This document shows, piece by piece, positions 22,546 through 34,640 of a DNA stretch of 46,188 bases; within the stretch, counting starts at the first letter, position 1; the number at the start of each line of letters is the position of its first letter. Location of the stretch: the NCBI GenBank assembly GCA_051453625.1, contig JBOZIK010000001.1, positions 116,077,715-116,123,902 on the forward strand, written 5' to 3'. This stretch comes from Welwitschia mirabilis (taxonomy: Eukaryota; Gnetophyta; Gnetopsida; Welwitschiales). The notes under the pieces were generated by a model, which ran no database searches, was not told the DNA's origin, and saw only the letters and a program-made list of their open reading frames with translations. The translations under genes and the position numbers were made by a program.

Positions 22546-24762
22546 CTTCTATATTTTATTCTTTGTATTTAAGTAAAATTAACCTAAATATTGGTTAAAA
22601 GTTTTTAAATGTTTTTATTATATTTATTTAATACTTAAATGTTTTTATTTTTATAATTTTTTCATATTAGATAACTTTCATACATTTTTACTAAGAGACT
22701 AGAAAAAATTAATTGGGAGGATGCCATAATATTAATAATTAATGCTTATTTCAAGTAAATATGATTAAATTCTCATGATTAAGTTTTAGTTTTCATGGCT
22801 TTATCATTTTATTTTGATTTATAATATTAAAATTACCAAAAACTAATATTCTACCTCTATCATTGAACTTTTCAGATCTTTAACAAAATTATGGAGCATG
22901 AGCCAAAAGATCAAATTAAAATTTTATAAACGTTTAGTAGCACCAGTAGGATTCATAATGATGCTAGTCATTTGAAGAATCTAAAGCTCATCTTTACATT
23001 TTACGATCCCTGGTAGATTTCATAATTTTTTAAGTGAATGATAAGCTAATATGAAGTTATTAAATTTAAGAGAACTTTCCAAAAATATAATCATAATCTG
23101 AATTTACAATGTATAAAATGCCACTTTGGTCTTACTTTTGGGGTTTTAAAGCATTTGAATGATTTCTAAAATTATTAAGGCTAGCATGATATTTTAAGCA
23201 TCAACTTGAGTTTTACTTCATGTAGATTTTATTCTATTGTTGTAGTAAGGACTAAAACATCTTTAATCTAGTTCCATAATTTTAAGTATGCATGTTTTCA
23301 TAATTGTAATACTTAATGTGGATTAAAGTATGTTAAGAACTTTTATACTTCTATGTAATTCTTTCTATGTTAATTTTTATTCATAGCTATTAAAATTTGA
23401 TGTTCTTTGGAAGTGATACCTTATATTTCATGCCTTTAAAGTGAGATATAAGAGCTAAGATGACTTAGAATCTTAAACAACCCTTATTGTCACCATGTTT
23501 GAGCTAAGATGACTTAGAATTCCTTTAAAATATTTATAAAACAAATATAATTTCATTAAAATTATCACTAGTGTTATTATGATCATGCTATATGCTAAAG
23601 GATATGCCTCATTCCTAGCTCAATTCATTTATTTATAATACTCTTTTTCTTTTATACTCTTGCTATGTTCAATCGCTTTGAATAGTTACAAAATTAGATT
23701 TGTATAATATTTATTATTTTAAGTACTAAAAATTTTATTTTGGGATGAATGGAATTAGGATTGTACTTAAAATAAAAGTGCTAGTAATATTACTAAAATT
23801 TTGGATTTTGCTTAGTTAGGATTTATATCTTAGGATGATAATTAAAACTAATACTTATTATAATAATAAAAGGCATAAAAAACCTTAATTCATAATAGCA
23901 CCCCAATTTGAAACTATCTAATATTTTTTTTTATTTTATCTCTTGTATTTTTCATTCAGTTAATCCTTCTATTGGGTGTAATAACTTTTATATGTGATTT
24001 TATTATAATAAGACAAAATTTTTCCACCTTTTAAATATTAATATATTAATAATATATTATTCCTTAAATATATAAAGGACCAAAAATGCATTAACTAAAG
24101 ATCAAAACACTTTAGAAAATATCACTTTAATATAAACATAAATACCTAATCTTAGCAAGGAAAATGCCTTAAATCCTAATTACAGGAAGAAAAGAGTCTT
24201 AAAACCTAATGATAAGACAAGTCCCCATCACTCATAGGAAACCTAAATATATAATGATAGAGCCTACATATGTAATGCATTTTACTAATCAATGATAAGA
24301 ATCAATGATTAATTATTAAGGTGAGATTTACTCATTTAGCATTGATTAGGGTTTTATATTACATAGGTACATACTTTATAGTTTCATCTTAATAATAAAT
24401 GACTATTAATGAATTACCTTAAATAATAGAATTTACATATGTAATCCTTTATTTTTTGAAAATCTAGTTTAGTAGTTTAGTTTTAAACTAACTTTAATCC
24501 CATGTTGTAAGATTAGTTAGATAATATATTATATTTTAGTAACCAATCTTGTTTTGGACTTGTTTCTTCTAAGAACATTAATGTTGTTAATGATCTAGAT
24601 GATGGCATCATTTCTCTTTACCGATTTAACTTCTATAAAAGTTTGTTAGCCCAAAGTAACTTGTAATTAGGATTTCAAGTATCATTATTTTAATAACATT
24701 TTGGAAATTATAAATATAAGGATAATTTAACAACAAACATGATATTCATTCCTAAAAATATA
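22546..24762. other. Unassigned AT-rich stretch
   Basis: No domain was recognised. It contains an exact 20-bp direct repeat, GAGCTAAGATGACTTAGAAT, at 23452-23471 and 23501-23520. The left part could be an LTR of the gypsy copy suggested at 22485. Confidence 0.4.
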
Positions 24763-25900
24763 AATGGGATACTATTAGAACTATGATTACCTTAGCAATT
24801 TCAAAAGCATGAAATTTACATGAATTAGACATCAATAATGTCTTCTAAATGCAAATGTAAAATAAAAATCTACATCAATTAACCTAATTATTTTAGAATG
24901 AAAGTAAGAAAAAAGAGGTATAGTGATTGATGAAGTCCTTATATGAGCTAAAACAAGAATGAAAATCATGGTAAACAAAACATAGTAGTTATTTGAGCAT
25001 TATTGAATTTAGATTATGTTATTAATAGTAGATGCATTATGATTCGTCAAATCTAATGGAAGTAAGTCTATATATGTTGTGGAATCTATAGATGACAAGT
25101 TAATAACTCTAAGTGATGAACCAAATGTTAATAACATGAAGATTAATTTAAGTAAAGAAATCGAATATTTTTAATCTAGGATTGACCAAATTCTACATTT
25201 ATGTACAAATTATTCAAAAAAGTAATGATATTTTCCTGGCTCAAAAAAAGCACATTAGATATTTAGTTCAAATTTTTAATTTAAAAAAATACAAAATAAG
25301 CTATAATGTTTTTAAAGATCATGAAGGATTTACTATTAATGAAGATTTAAAACTAATGCTTAAAAGAAAATATGAAAAGGCTATTGGTCTCTTACCTATG
25401 TTACTACCACCAAACCTAATATTTCCTTTGTAGTTAATGTTTTATACCTAATGAAAGTACTAAGGTATTTAAAGAAGATAAAAAAGTTAATTCTTACTTA
25501 TAACAAGAACTCTCAATCTATTTTAAAATAATATTCTTATTCAGATTTGATAAGATATTTAAAAATATAATTAACAACATTATAATAGATTATGTTTTTA
25601 GGAATATCACATTTTTCTTAGATATTTAAGAATCATAGAACTATAGGTCAATCATCTATTAAACAAAAAATATATAAGTACCTCTAAAGCATGTAAAATG
25701 ATTAAATAGTTAAGGAAACCTCAACAAGTACTAAACTTAAAGGAAGATAAAGAAAATAATCCATTCATTGATACTTAGCCTATCATCTACATAGAAAATG
25801 ATCTATTACACCATAATAGAATAAAATATGTTCATGTTAAAACCAAAAAAATTTAAGGAACTCATATAAAATGAAGGGATTACTCATTGTACTATCTAAC
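24763..25900 (+). pseudogene. Ty1/copia reverse transcriptase and RNase H remnant
   Basis: Translation across three frames gives TIRTMITLAISKA at about 24771, then NLHELDIN with NVF (the 'L-H-Q-M-D-V-K-T-A-F-L-N-G' block), KSLYG-like text near 24938, and SIDDKL at 25085-25102, where the catalytic Asp pair (GATGAC, 25091-25096) of the Y-V-D-D box is kept but the Tyr-Val is not. The 83-codon frame 25182-25433 reads IIQKSNDIFLAQKKHIRYLV and later KYEKAIGLLPMLL, the end of RT and the connection to RNase H. PIIYIENDLLHHNRIKY (about 25779-25829) is the RNase H C-terminal 'I-x-x-D-N-x-S-A-I ... H-x-R-x-K-H-I' block, its catalytic Asp changed to Glu. No gag or integrase precedes it and no LTR was recognised. 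Confidence 0.85.
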
Positions 25901-28900
25901 TATAGGGAAAAAAATATACCAATATTATAATAAATGTATTTATTTGAGCAAAGTTATAGTTCTTTTAATTTAAATTTATATTAACTATGAGTTTTTGAAG
26001 CATAGTTCTTTATTATTCGAAATGAGATTTGTTTGATTATTACAATCTTTGTCATATCCTTCTCTACTTTAGTACCATATAATGTGAAGTATATTATGTC
26101 CTAGCTTTACCAAAAGTATAATATAACTAGTAAAGCATCTTATAATGTGATTTATAATAGTAAATTAACCACTTCTATCTGAAGTGGTATCCTCAAAAGA
26201 TAATTTGTTTTTAAGGAATTTTTATAATAGGCCATATTTGTAAGATTTTTCTTTAGACACTTTAGTTTCATTAAAAAATAAAAAATTCATGTAAAAATTA
26301 ATAAGAAAAAATAACTCATTATGATGGTGTTACACTCTAAGTTAGAATAATATTATTTGACTAGTATTTCACTTCATTTTACTTAATATTCTTGTAACCT
26401 CTAACATTATCCTTATTATCCACCTAAAATTTGTCTTGGCTTAGTAAGTTAAGATAATTTAGATAATTATCTTGTCATCTCATCTATTTACCTAGAGTTA
26501 TATTTGACTTAATCTTGAAAACATGTTATTTTATTATTTATTTTAATTTAGCTAGTCATCAATTAATGAATATTTCCTTATTAGATTCTTTTTTGTTTCT
26601 TATTTGTAATCCTATTTAATTAGATTCAATTATCATGTATTACATAAAGCCTAAAGAGACCTTCATCACTTGAGGTTAATGAGAAAGTGAATTATTTTTT
26701 ATTCTAAATTATTTTTTACTTTTTTGTTTTTTTCTCTTCTAAATGTTTTGTAATGACACAAATAGAATATTTTGTGATTTGTCACATCTATAGTGAATTA
26801 TATGTTCAAAATTCATTTTTTAATGCAATAAAGGGGATAATAATAATTTATTATATGAGTAGAATTAATAACTGATAAGTCAAAAAGAACTTGATGAAAA
26901 TTATGCTAATTAAGAAATTAAAGCTAAATTTCTTTTCTCCCCTTCATTTACTATATTCTTATGCTAATTCCACATGATTTTAAAATGTAAATTAGGCTTT
27001 AAAATCATCTTGAAGTTTTTATTAAATATATTTTAATTTAAAAATTTAATATATTAGAAAGAAGGAATTTAGCACTTTGCTGTCTTACCTTAAATATATC
27101 TCTTACATACCAATAGATATTTATCCTTATATAATGATGATTCCATTAAATATTTTTTAGCTATTAGAGAATTTTACATGTTAACTTTGTAATACATTTT
27201 GATCTATGAAAGATGTACACTAGTTATTAGGACATAGAAAATAGTTTTAAATAAGAAAGTATGGAATTCAACTATAGGATAGCTAATCTCAATTGTTATT
27301 CTCTCATAGGAAATGTAAAGATACTTCAAATATTACAAGAATTAATAAAAGATTTAAATGCATATTTGAATAAAAATAGAGTTAAAAAATAATTAAATAA
27401 TGTAGTTACTTAATTATATATATATCCTCTTATAAATTAGGAATGACTACTCATAAGAAAATATATTGTGTAAACCCTAACCAAGTAAAAGATAATTTAC
27501 TAAGTATTACTTGAATTCATAGACAAGTAATAAATTTTTCATTTAAATTTTAAAAGTAATAAAAGTATAATAATAAAAATATTAAATCTTATAATAATAA
27601 TGTACAAAACACTAGAATAGCATAAAAACTATCATAAAGTAACATATTAATGATATGAACCCTAAGAAAGCATTAAAGAAACAAATTTAAGAAACACAAA
27701 ATGATATTAAAATTATTCTATGGAATGACTAGTAATCTTAACTAATTTATAGATGGAAAAATAATCAAATTTTAATCATAGAGTAAAGTACACTCATAAA
27801 TGATATAAGCATGACAAAAAATTCCAAATAAGCATAGATCAAGATCTAGAAAAAAGTATAATAGATGCTACATAAGTTAGTCATTTTATTATACCTAGGT
27901 AAGAAAAAGAGAGATGTGGAATTCATAATAAGATACACACTTATCATGGTTACTAGAATTATGGATTTGAAATTATAAATTTCTGATAGATGATGGTAAA
28001 CCATTTTCTAATAATGTAGAATGTAGAACTCTAATATTCAAGATGAATCACATGATGAATAAAATATACAGGATCTTTAATCCTTAAGGTAGTATGTACT
28101 TTTACATCTATTAGTAGGGATAAACATATTAATTAGTTTATTTTTATTATGAACAAATGGAAAGTGATAGATCTTTTTATGTATTAGAACATAGATATGT
28201 AGTACTTAGTCTTTAAAGACTAGTTTAGCACTAGACTATAAGATTTATGTAAAAATTTATCATCTAATTAGCTTTATCTAGTTTATGTGATTCACTTAGT
28301 CTAAGAACCATAGCATCATTAGTAGTTTAGACAAGGGTGTAAATCCTTTTTTGTTATGAATATCTAGCAAATTTAGGTAGCTCAAACTAATCTATAAATA
28401 AAATATTAAAGTCAATCCTCCTTAATAATAATTTTTATAATTAATAGATAAGACATTATTAATAATAATAAAATTAGAAATAACCTATTTATAGCCTTAA
28501 AATTATATTAATTTACTAAAGTTCATGGGAAAAATATGTAAAAACTTAAGTTAAAACACACTATCCAACTAGACATGTACTTTCTCTTAGTAAATTTTTA
28601 TAATGAAGTGTTATAAAGGCTATCTCAAAAGTTACACATATCTTAGCCATGTACAATATGTATAATTGAATTTATATTCATCAATGAGATAATAATCCTT
28701 AATCAATAATCATACATTATAACATTCATTTTAAGAGATGAAATTTATAAAATTATAAAAGTATTTCAACATAAAATATTATTTTCTTTGTAATCTTTTA
28801 CTTTTAAAGAATTATTAAGTATGCAATATGTGTTATCTTCTACATAATTAAATTGATTTTTAGTTTAATTTTAGAAATAATAGGGCTACTTTTTACCTCT

Positions 28901-30689
28901 TAATCAATTTAGACATTGTTCCCTAAATTTTAAACTAATTTAAAAAGTTATAAAATATCAAAAAAAGTTATAGAATTAAAAAACATATTTTAAAATTACT
29001 TATCATCAAAGCATCATGCATATAAAGTACAAAACAAGAGATGGAAATAAGAAGAAGAGAAAGTGGCCATCATATGAAGGAAGATCTTATAGCATGAGAG
29101 TCTCTAAGATATGTATGATTAATTATTATTTAAAGCTCATCAAAACCGTTCATTATCTTTCTATGATTTCTCATCATCCTTCTAAATCATCTATACTTAA
29201 TTACTTTGGCTAGGTGATACTAATTTTGTGAATTCTATTTTTTATTGAGGAAGAAGTACCACCTAGTGCCATTGTTGTTTATTAAAATAGAGTTAATAAT
29301 GAACATTCTTTCTTTTCTTCTTTTTCTTATTCTAGATCTCTAGAAATCTCTACTTTCCTCTTTTGAAACCTAATCTAGCCTATTATATTTGGTTAGTCTA
29401 ATAATCTATCTAGTAGTAATATAATCAATATCCCTTTCATTCCATCCTAAATATGGAGAAGTTTACTATGATTTAGAAATTATAAAATAATGATAAGAAA
29501 AGTATTTTTTATTTCTTCCTTAAATACATGAAAGATGAATTTATACATATTAAATTTTTTCCTATTTTTAAGAATAGATATGAGAGTAAAAAAAGAGGAA
29601 TACACATCCAAAACATGGAAATAGGGACATACATATTTAAAACTAAATAAAACAATGCTAACTAAGTTTCAACAACTATTTCCATGGAATAAATCCTCCT
29701 CTATTTGGAGCATATTGAATATTAATCTTTACACATGATAATGCCAAGTTGTTTTCTAATGCAAATGAATGAAATATAGGATTATGAAGATCTAGGATTA
29801 TAGAAATCAAACTTGACATAATTGAAAAAGTAATACCTCTAAATCTTGTGGATAATTCTTATTGATCTTTCCTATTCTTATGAATACTTTTCCTTTATTA
29901 TTTACATGTACCAAAAACCTATTGGCATAAAATTATTTTACCTCCCTTAAAAATTAGATCTTTCTACTTTAAGTATTTTTAATCTCTCTTATCCATTTTC
30001 TTCATGTACATGATAGCATACTGATTGAGGAATTTTCTAAATTTTCCTTATATATTAAAGTCCTTATCCATACTTAAGATATTAATTCTAGTTAAGATGC
30101 ATATAACAAAATATGGTATAAATTATAATAAAAACTAATGATTGTGGCTATGAAACTTGGTGATGACTATAAAATATAATAAACAGGGTATCTAAAGATG
30201 TAAACAAGTTTAATAATGGCTTAGACCTAGAAAACATAGTATTAATAGAGAGTGCAAGATAATAGCAATGCTAGTAAAAGTAATGGCAGTATAGGTTAAA
30301 GTATGCAAGTGTAAATTAACAAGGGAAAGACAAACAAAGGGTGGAATAAGCATTTGTCTAAAATAAAAAAAATTAATTACAAGCATCAAAAATATATGGC
30401 ATTACAAGGAATAATAGTAATTCTAATAAGGAGACATTAAATAGTTATCCTTTAGGTTTTAGGAGGGAAGGCAGCTTTACTAGGGTTTTTAAAGCTCTAC
30501 TAGGATTTAATGAATCTAGATTATAGGAGGAAGCGAGGCTTGAAAGACCACAGGTCAGTAGGGGCAATTTTAATCCCTAGACACAGAGTGTGAAGACAAT
30601 TTTAACAGCTAGATAATCTTTGTATAGGTAAGTTGTAGAATATTTTTGATTCTTAATTCTAATCCATTTTTAGAATTTCTTGAGGGTTT
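25901..30689. other. Long AT-rich stretch without recognised features
   Basis: About 4.8 kb on which both strands were read without finding a domain, convincing repeat pair, tRNA or LTR edge. The copia fragment to its left should be followed by a 3' LTR, so part of this may be an LTR too decayed to see. The frame at 29016-29213 (65 codons) has no recognisable motif. Confidence 0.5.
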
Positions 30690-31130
30690 TGACCCCAACA
30701 TAGAGAAGACTCAGTTTCCAAGAAAGAAAAATCCCTAGTTTTGGACATTGATGAAGATGCTTACTATGAGATTGAGAAGACAATTAGATACAGTTTAATC
30801 AAAAAGTTTATCTCATTTGTTCCATGACCAAGGCTAAATCAGATCTATGAATGGGTAGTAGCTAAATAAATGCACACCTTTACCCCTTCTAAGAAGTACT
30901 CAAAGTTACCCTCTTTAAAAGAAGCCTCTCCTGATGAGACTTTTTCATAACCAAGATGGATTGATTCCCATACCAGACATATAACGGAAGCACTTATAGT
31001 AGTTGGGTGTGATATTGCTATCACTTCAGTAGAGGCCACTATCTCAGCATGCATAAGAGAAGATAAAAAAGAAGAATATTCTTCAGAAAAAGATGAAGAG
31101 GATGATAAATCTGATTAGAACCTTAATTAT
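30690..31130 (+). pseudogene. Possible LINE ORF1 / DUF4283-like fragment with acidic tail
   Basis: The segment LDIDEDAYYEIEKTIRYSLI then KKFISFVP, and further EWVVAK, resembles the DUF4283 RNA-binding fold of plant L1 ORF1 and related gag-like proteins ('I-x-x-x-x-W ... Y-x-L-I-G-R-F'). It is on the same strand as, and upstream of, the LINE zinc knuckles at 33460. After in-frame stops comes a different-looking acidic segment with CIREDKKEEYSSEKDEEDD (about 31048-31110) ending at a stop, which may instead be the end of a Sirevirus env-like ORF, since a Sirevirus PPT follows. The two parts could belong to different elements. Confidence 0.45.
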
Positions 31131-31161
31131 GTTTTGCTTATGTGCTTTTGTTCTCTCCTAT

Positions 31162-31186
31162 GTCATTGATGTCAAAAGGGGAAGAA
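31162..31186 (+). promoter_or_regulatory. Sirevirus polypurine-tract motif, upstream copy
   Basis: GTCATTGATGTCAAAAGGGG followed by AAGAA matches the Sirevirus style 'TTTTGTCATTGATGTCAAAAAGGGGGAGA'. A second tract lies at 31671-31682. Sireviruses are known for carrying several PPT copies before the 3' LTR. Confidence 0.65.
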
Positions 31187-31670
31187 TTAGTTATTTGTTA
31201 TGTACACTTTTAGATGTAGTATGCTCTTGATGAGTACTTTTATTTTGTAATACTTATGTTTAATGGAATTAAAATACACTTGGTTTTATATTTTTAATTA
31301 GTATTTCAAATCTTTTTATGCAATCCATATGAGCTTAACATGTTTCAATGATGAATTAATAAAGTTTCAAATGTTCTATAGATTTAAATGTCATTATCCG
31401 ATATGGGAAATGAACTATAAAATTATCAATGATTAATATGTTAAATCATTGATGTAATTATATTGTGCTTTTCATAAATATTATTACCTAAACTCTTCAA
31501 ATATGCATCTTAAATTTTTTTTTTTATTTTAGCACAAAATTTGACTTATCAAAATATTTTAAATTGATTTCAAAAAGTTAAATATTCTGCAAAAAATGAT
31601 AGGTGTTTTTTAAGGGGGTGTTCTCAGTTTTAAATATATTTACAACTAAGTATTGTTTACCATCAATGTT

Positions 31671-31682
31671 AAAGGAGGAGAT
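31671..31682 (+). promoter_or_regulatory. Polypurine tract next to the LTR
   Basis: AAAGGAGGAGAT precedes TGTTAGATT, the usual Sirevirus LTR start. Confidence 0.65.
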
Positions 31683-32647
31683 TGTTAGATTATATTTTAC
31701 CAATTTATATCAAAGTAATAATTTCTATGTAGCAAATTTTGTGTATTTTGTGTATTTACAAATTTTGTGTATTATGTTAATCCATAATTGTTAAAATCTA
31801 ATTATTAAAAATCTATTGAGTTTACTTATCTTCTTAAGGAGTCGACCAGACTTTCAAGGGGTCAATTGCACCTAGAGCATACTCTCAAAATTAAACTGAA
31901 TTTAGAGGGATTGACCAGATTTCTAATATCATCAACTAGAGCTGTAATCTTGAGAGTAGTATTTTTAAATCAAATGACAAGGGATCAATCAGACTTTGAT
32001 TAAGTTAACCAGATTTTTGGATCTAAGAATAGTACTCTTGAACTGATTATCAAGTAATTAACTAGCCCTTTGAATGGATCAATCAAACTTAACCATTATG
32101 CAACTAATATCCCTGAGAAAATCATCATGGAGTTAACTAGATACCTAAAAGAATTGACTGAACCTAATATAAGAAGTTGAAATTATCTTTTATTAGGACT
32201 AGTAGGTGACTAGATAGATTTATAAATGACTAGATGGATAGTCAATCAGATCCTTAGGGTTTTATCAGACATGAAGCCATAAGAAACTAAGGTGACTAAA
32301 AATTTTACTCGAGCGACCTATCTAAGTCATAGCCTCATATGGAGTCGACTGATCTTTTAAGAGGTCAACTAGCTAAAATGAAATTAAAATTCCTATATAT
32401 ATTATGTATCTCTTAGATAGCAAGTTTTTAGTCATTTATAACCATTGGAAGTGAATTTTAACTTGTAATAAACCCTAAAATCCTTTTAATATAAATAGCC
32501 AAGATAGAGAAGATGAAAAGACCTTTTGACTCTTGATTAAAGCATTGAAATCTTATGATATCACTATTAGATCTTGGCAAGGAAGATCTATCATCTATTT
32601 TATTGGTACATTCAAGATTAGATCTAGTGTTGCATTTTTTGTATTAT

Positions 32648-32973
32648 TTATGAAAGAAGAGTTCCATCAAAACAATTGTACCAAAGAATGAGTGATATCT
32701 GTGCATCTTGGCATTATTGCATCACTATTTTACATTGTGAAAGTTTGAGACTTAGCCTAANNNNNNNNNNNNNNNNNNNNNNNNNNNNNNNNNNNNNNNN
32801 NNNNNNNNNNNNNNNNNNNNNNNNNNNNNNNNNNNNNNNNNNNNNNNNNNNNNNNNNNNNTTATGAAAGAAGAGCTCCATCAAAACAATTATACCAAAGA
32901 ATGAGTGATATCTATGCATCTTGGCATTATTGCATCACTATTTTACATTGTCAAAGGTTAAGACTTAGCCTAA
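32648..32973 (+). repeat. 113-bp direct repeat flanking a 100-N gap
   Basis: 32648-32760 recurs at 32861-32973 with about five substitutions, each copy touching the gap. It is probably the overlap of two contigs. Confidence 0.88.
32761..32860. other. Assembly gap, 100 N
   Basis: Fixed-size placeholder inside the Sirevirus-like LTR. Confidence 0.99.
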
Positions 32974-33399
32974 AAAAGTTTATTCAAAGGTTGAGATTAA
33001 GCCTAAAAAGGTCCATTTAGAGGTTCATACTAAGCCTAGAAAAGTCCATTGAAAGATTGAATGGAAAATTCTATTTATAAAAGTTACAGGTTAATCTACA
33101 ATACCTAGAAGAGTAACAAAGATCTGAATCAAGCTTGGTGATAAGTTGATTGTCAAGAGTAGAGTAGGGGGGTTCTCAAACCACTATAAAATCCTGCATG
33201 TATTTATTTGGTATTTTATGCTTTTAGTTAGTTTCATTACTTTAAATACTTTTAGCTTTTCTTTACATGCATGAATTTATTAGCAATTTATTTTAAGTAA
33301 GCTTTGGGTATATCATGAGTTTGTTTAGTTCATTTTGTTTAAGTTCTAAAATAACTTATTCACCTCCCCTCTAGGGTCCTTGATCCTATTAATAATCAA

Positions 33400-33960
33400 T
33401 CTATAAAATTTAGATCTAAATGAGGTATTTGTAAACTTAACATTACTTATAAGAACATTTTGATCCCTTGTAAAGTTTGTGAAAGATTAGGGTACATGTT
33501 GGGGAGATGTATTTCTTCTGAAAATAAATGTTCACATTGTGGTAGAATGGGTCATTTAAGAGAAAAATTTAGAAAATGGTTGATTGACATTGAGGAAAAT
33601 AAAAAGAAAATTTATGCTTTTTGTGCAAAAACCAGACATAATCAGAGTATATAACAACATAATTAAAGGAAGAAATGCTTGGGGAAAAGTACTACTATTT
33701 TTTTCAAGGAAACTAATAATAGTAAGAAAAAGGAGGTATAAGAAATGGAGTACAACTTCTTTCAACCTCTTATGGAAGAGGAAGATACTTAACAACCATC
33801 AAATAATGATACATCTAATGAAGTGAAAACTCAATTAAATGAGAGACCTAGAAATAGAACACTTAAAAAAAGGGAAATGATGAAGAATATGGCTAATATA
33901 TCCCAAGCTACCATTGAAGATATACTAAGAAAAGGTCAAGTACTCAGAAAGGGATGAAAA
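33400..33960 (+). pseudogene. LINE (L1-type) ORF1 C-terminal part with two zinc knuckles
   Basis: The frame at 33460-33654 reads PCKVCERLGYMLGRC and, after a short linker, CSHCGRMGHLREKF. These are two successive CCHC-type knuckles, with His changed to Tyr in the first and the last Cys changed to Phe in the second. Plant L1 ORF1 proteins carry such knuckles ('C-x-x-C-G-R-x-G-H') after a DUF4283 domain and use them to bind RNA. The upstream side runs straight out of the Sirevirus-like LTR, so the LTR insertion cuts ORF1. The rest of the segment is Lys-rich and ends near 33955, just before ORF2. Confidence 0.75.
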
Positions 33961-33969
33961 CACACCCAA

Positions 33970-34640
33970 TGAATTATCTCAGATGGAATTGCAAGGTATT
34001 AGATCCTCCTACAAAAATAAGACTCTATAAAAACTTATTAGTTAGTTTAATATTAATTTAGTTTATCTATAGGAAACAAAAATAAAAAATGGTATTAAAA
34101 AAGTAAGTTTAGGATAGTAATAGACTTTCTTTACTTTTGTAGCTCAAAGCAATTATGGAGGCCTCATGATCTTTACAAAAAGGGAGTAAGATCTGATTCA
34201 TAATAGTAAGAACCACATTACAATATTCCTTAAAAAAGAGGGTTAGACTATAATAAACATTCATATTTCTCAAAATAATTAAGATAAAGCCTCTATATTG
34301 GAAGATGTTTAGAGGAGAGTGATAGATAAATCCAAATGGCCTATCATGAGGGATATCAATTAAAGCCTCCATCATTGGGAAAAATAAATGGGTAATAACT
34401 AGAATTCCAGAGGAGCTTCAATTCTTAAAGACTTTTTAATAAGCAATTCTCTTACAAACATTCCTATTACTATATGCAAGTACACATGATCTAATACAAG
34501 GATAGGTAAGAATCTAATTATGTTTAGGATGAACATAATCCTTACTAATAAGGATTTAGCTAAGCTCCCACTTGAATCCTAAAGCCTAAATAGGATAGCT
34601 TCAGATCACCATTCTATCAAATTAGAATGGGGATGATTTT
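33970..34640 (+). pseudogene. LINE ORF2 AP-endonuclease domain
   Basis: Begins MNYLRWNCKVLDPPTKIRLY, the plant L1 endonuclease start ('M-x-x-L-x-W-N-C-x-G-L'), with the metal-binding Asn kept. In other frames follow segments like GLMIFTKRE (the 'G-G-L-x-L-L-W' strand) and WPIMRDIN (for 'W-x-x-x-G-D-F-N', the Gly-Asp changed). The domain closes with LNRIASDHHSIKLEWG (about 34581-34628), keeping the catalytic S-D-H. Stops and frameshifts make it non-functional. In life the domain nicks target DNA to prime reverse transcription. Confidence 0.85.

Larger units (their letters stand above)
31683..33398 (+). repeat. Sirevirus-like LTR (3' or solo)
   Basis: Starts TGTTAGATT after a PPT and ends with CTTATTCACCTCCCCTCTAG followed by GGTCCTTGATCC, the C-rich terminus typical of Sirevirus LTRs. 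Inside, from about 31840 to 32360, decayed repeats of a 'GTCGACCAGACTT...GGGGTCAATTG' type recur (for example GGAGTCGACCAGACTTTCAA at 31840). Near 32950-33065 a unit of about 33 bp (AAAGGTTGAGATTAAGCCTA...) occurs about three times. There is no second LTR and no PBS, because the sequence after it resumes LINE ORF1. The length includes a 100-N gap and a probable false 113-bp duplication. Confidence 0.7.

Noticed and set aside
26185-26194. TGGTATCCTC as a copia primer-binding site
   Set aside because: Only the first seven bases fit, the next three do not, and no LTR end precedes it.
27471-27482. TAAACCCTAACC, telomere-like
   Set aside because: A single occurrence with no tandem repetition.
34109-34375. 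88-codon minus-strand frame
   Set aside because: Antisense shadow of the LINE endonuclease region.
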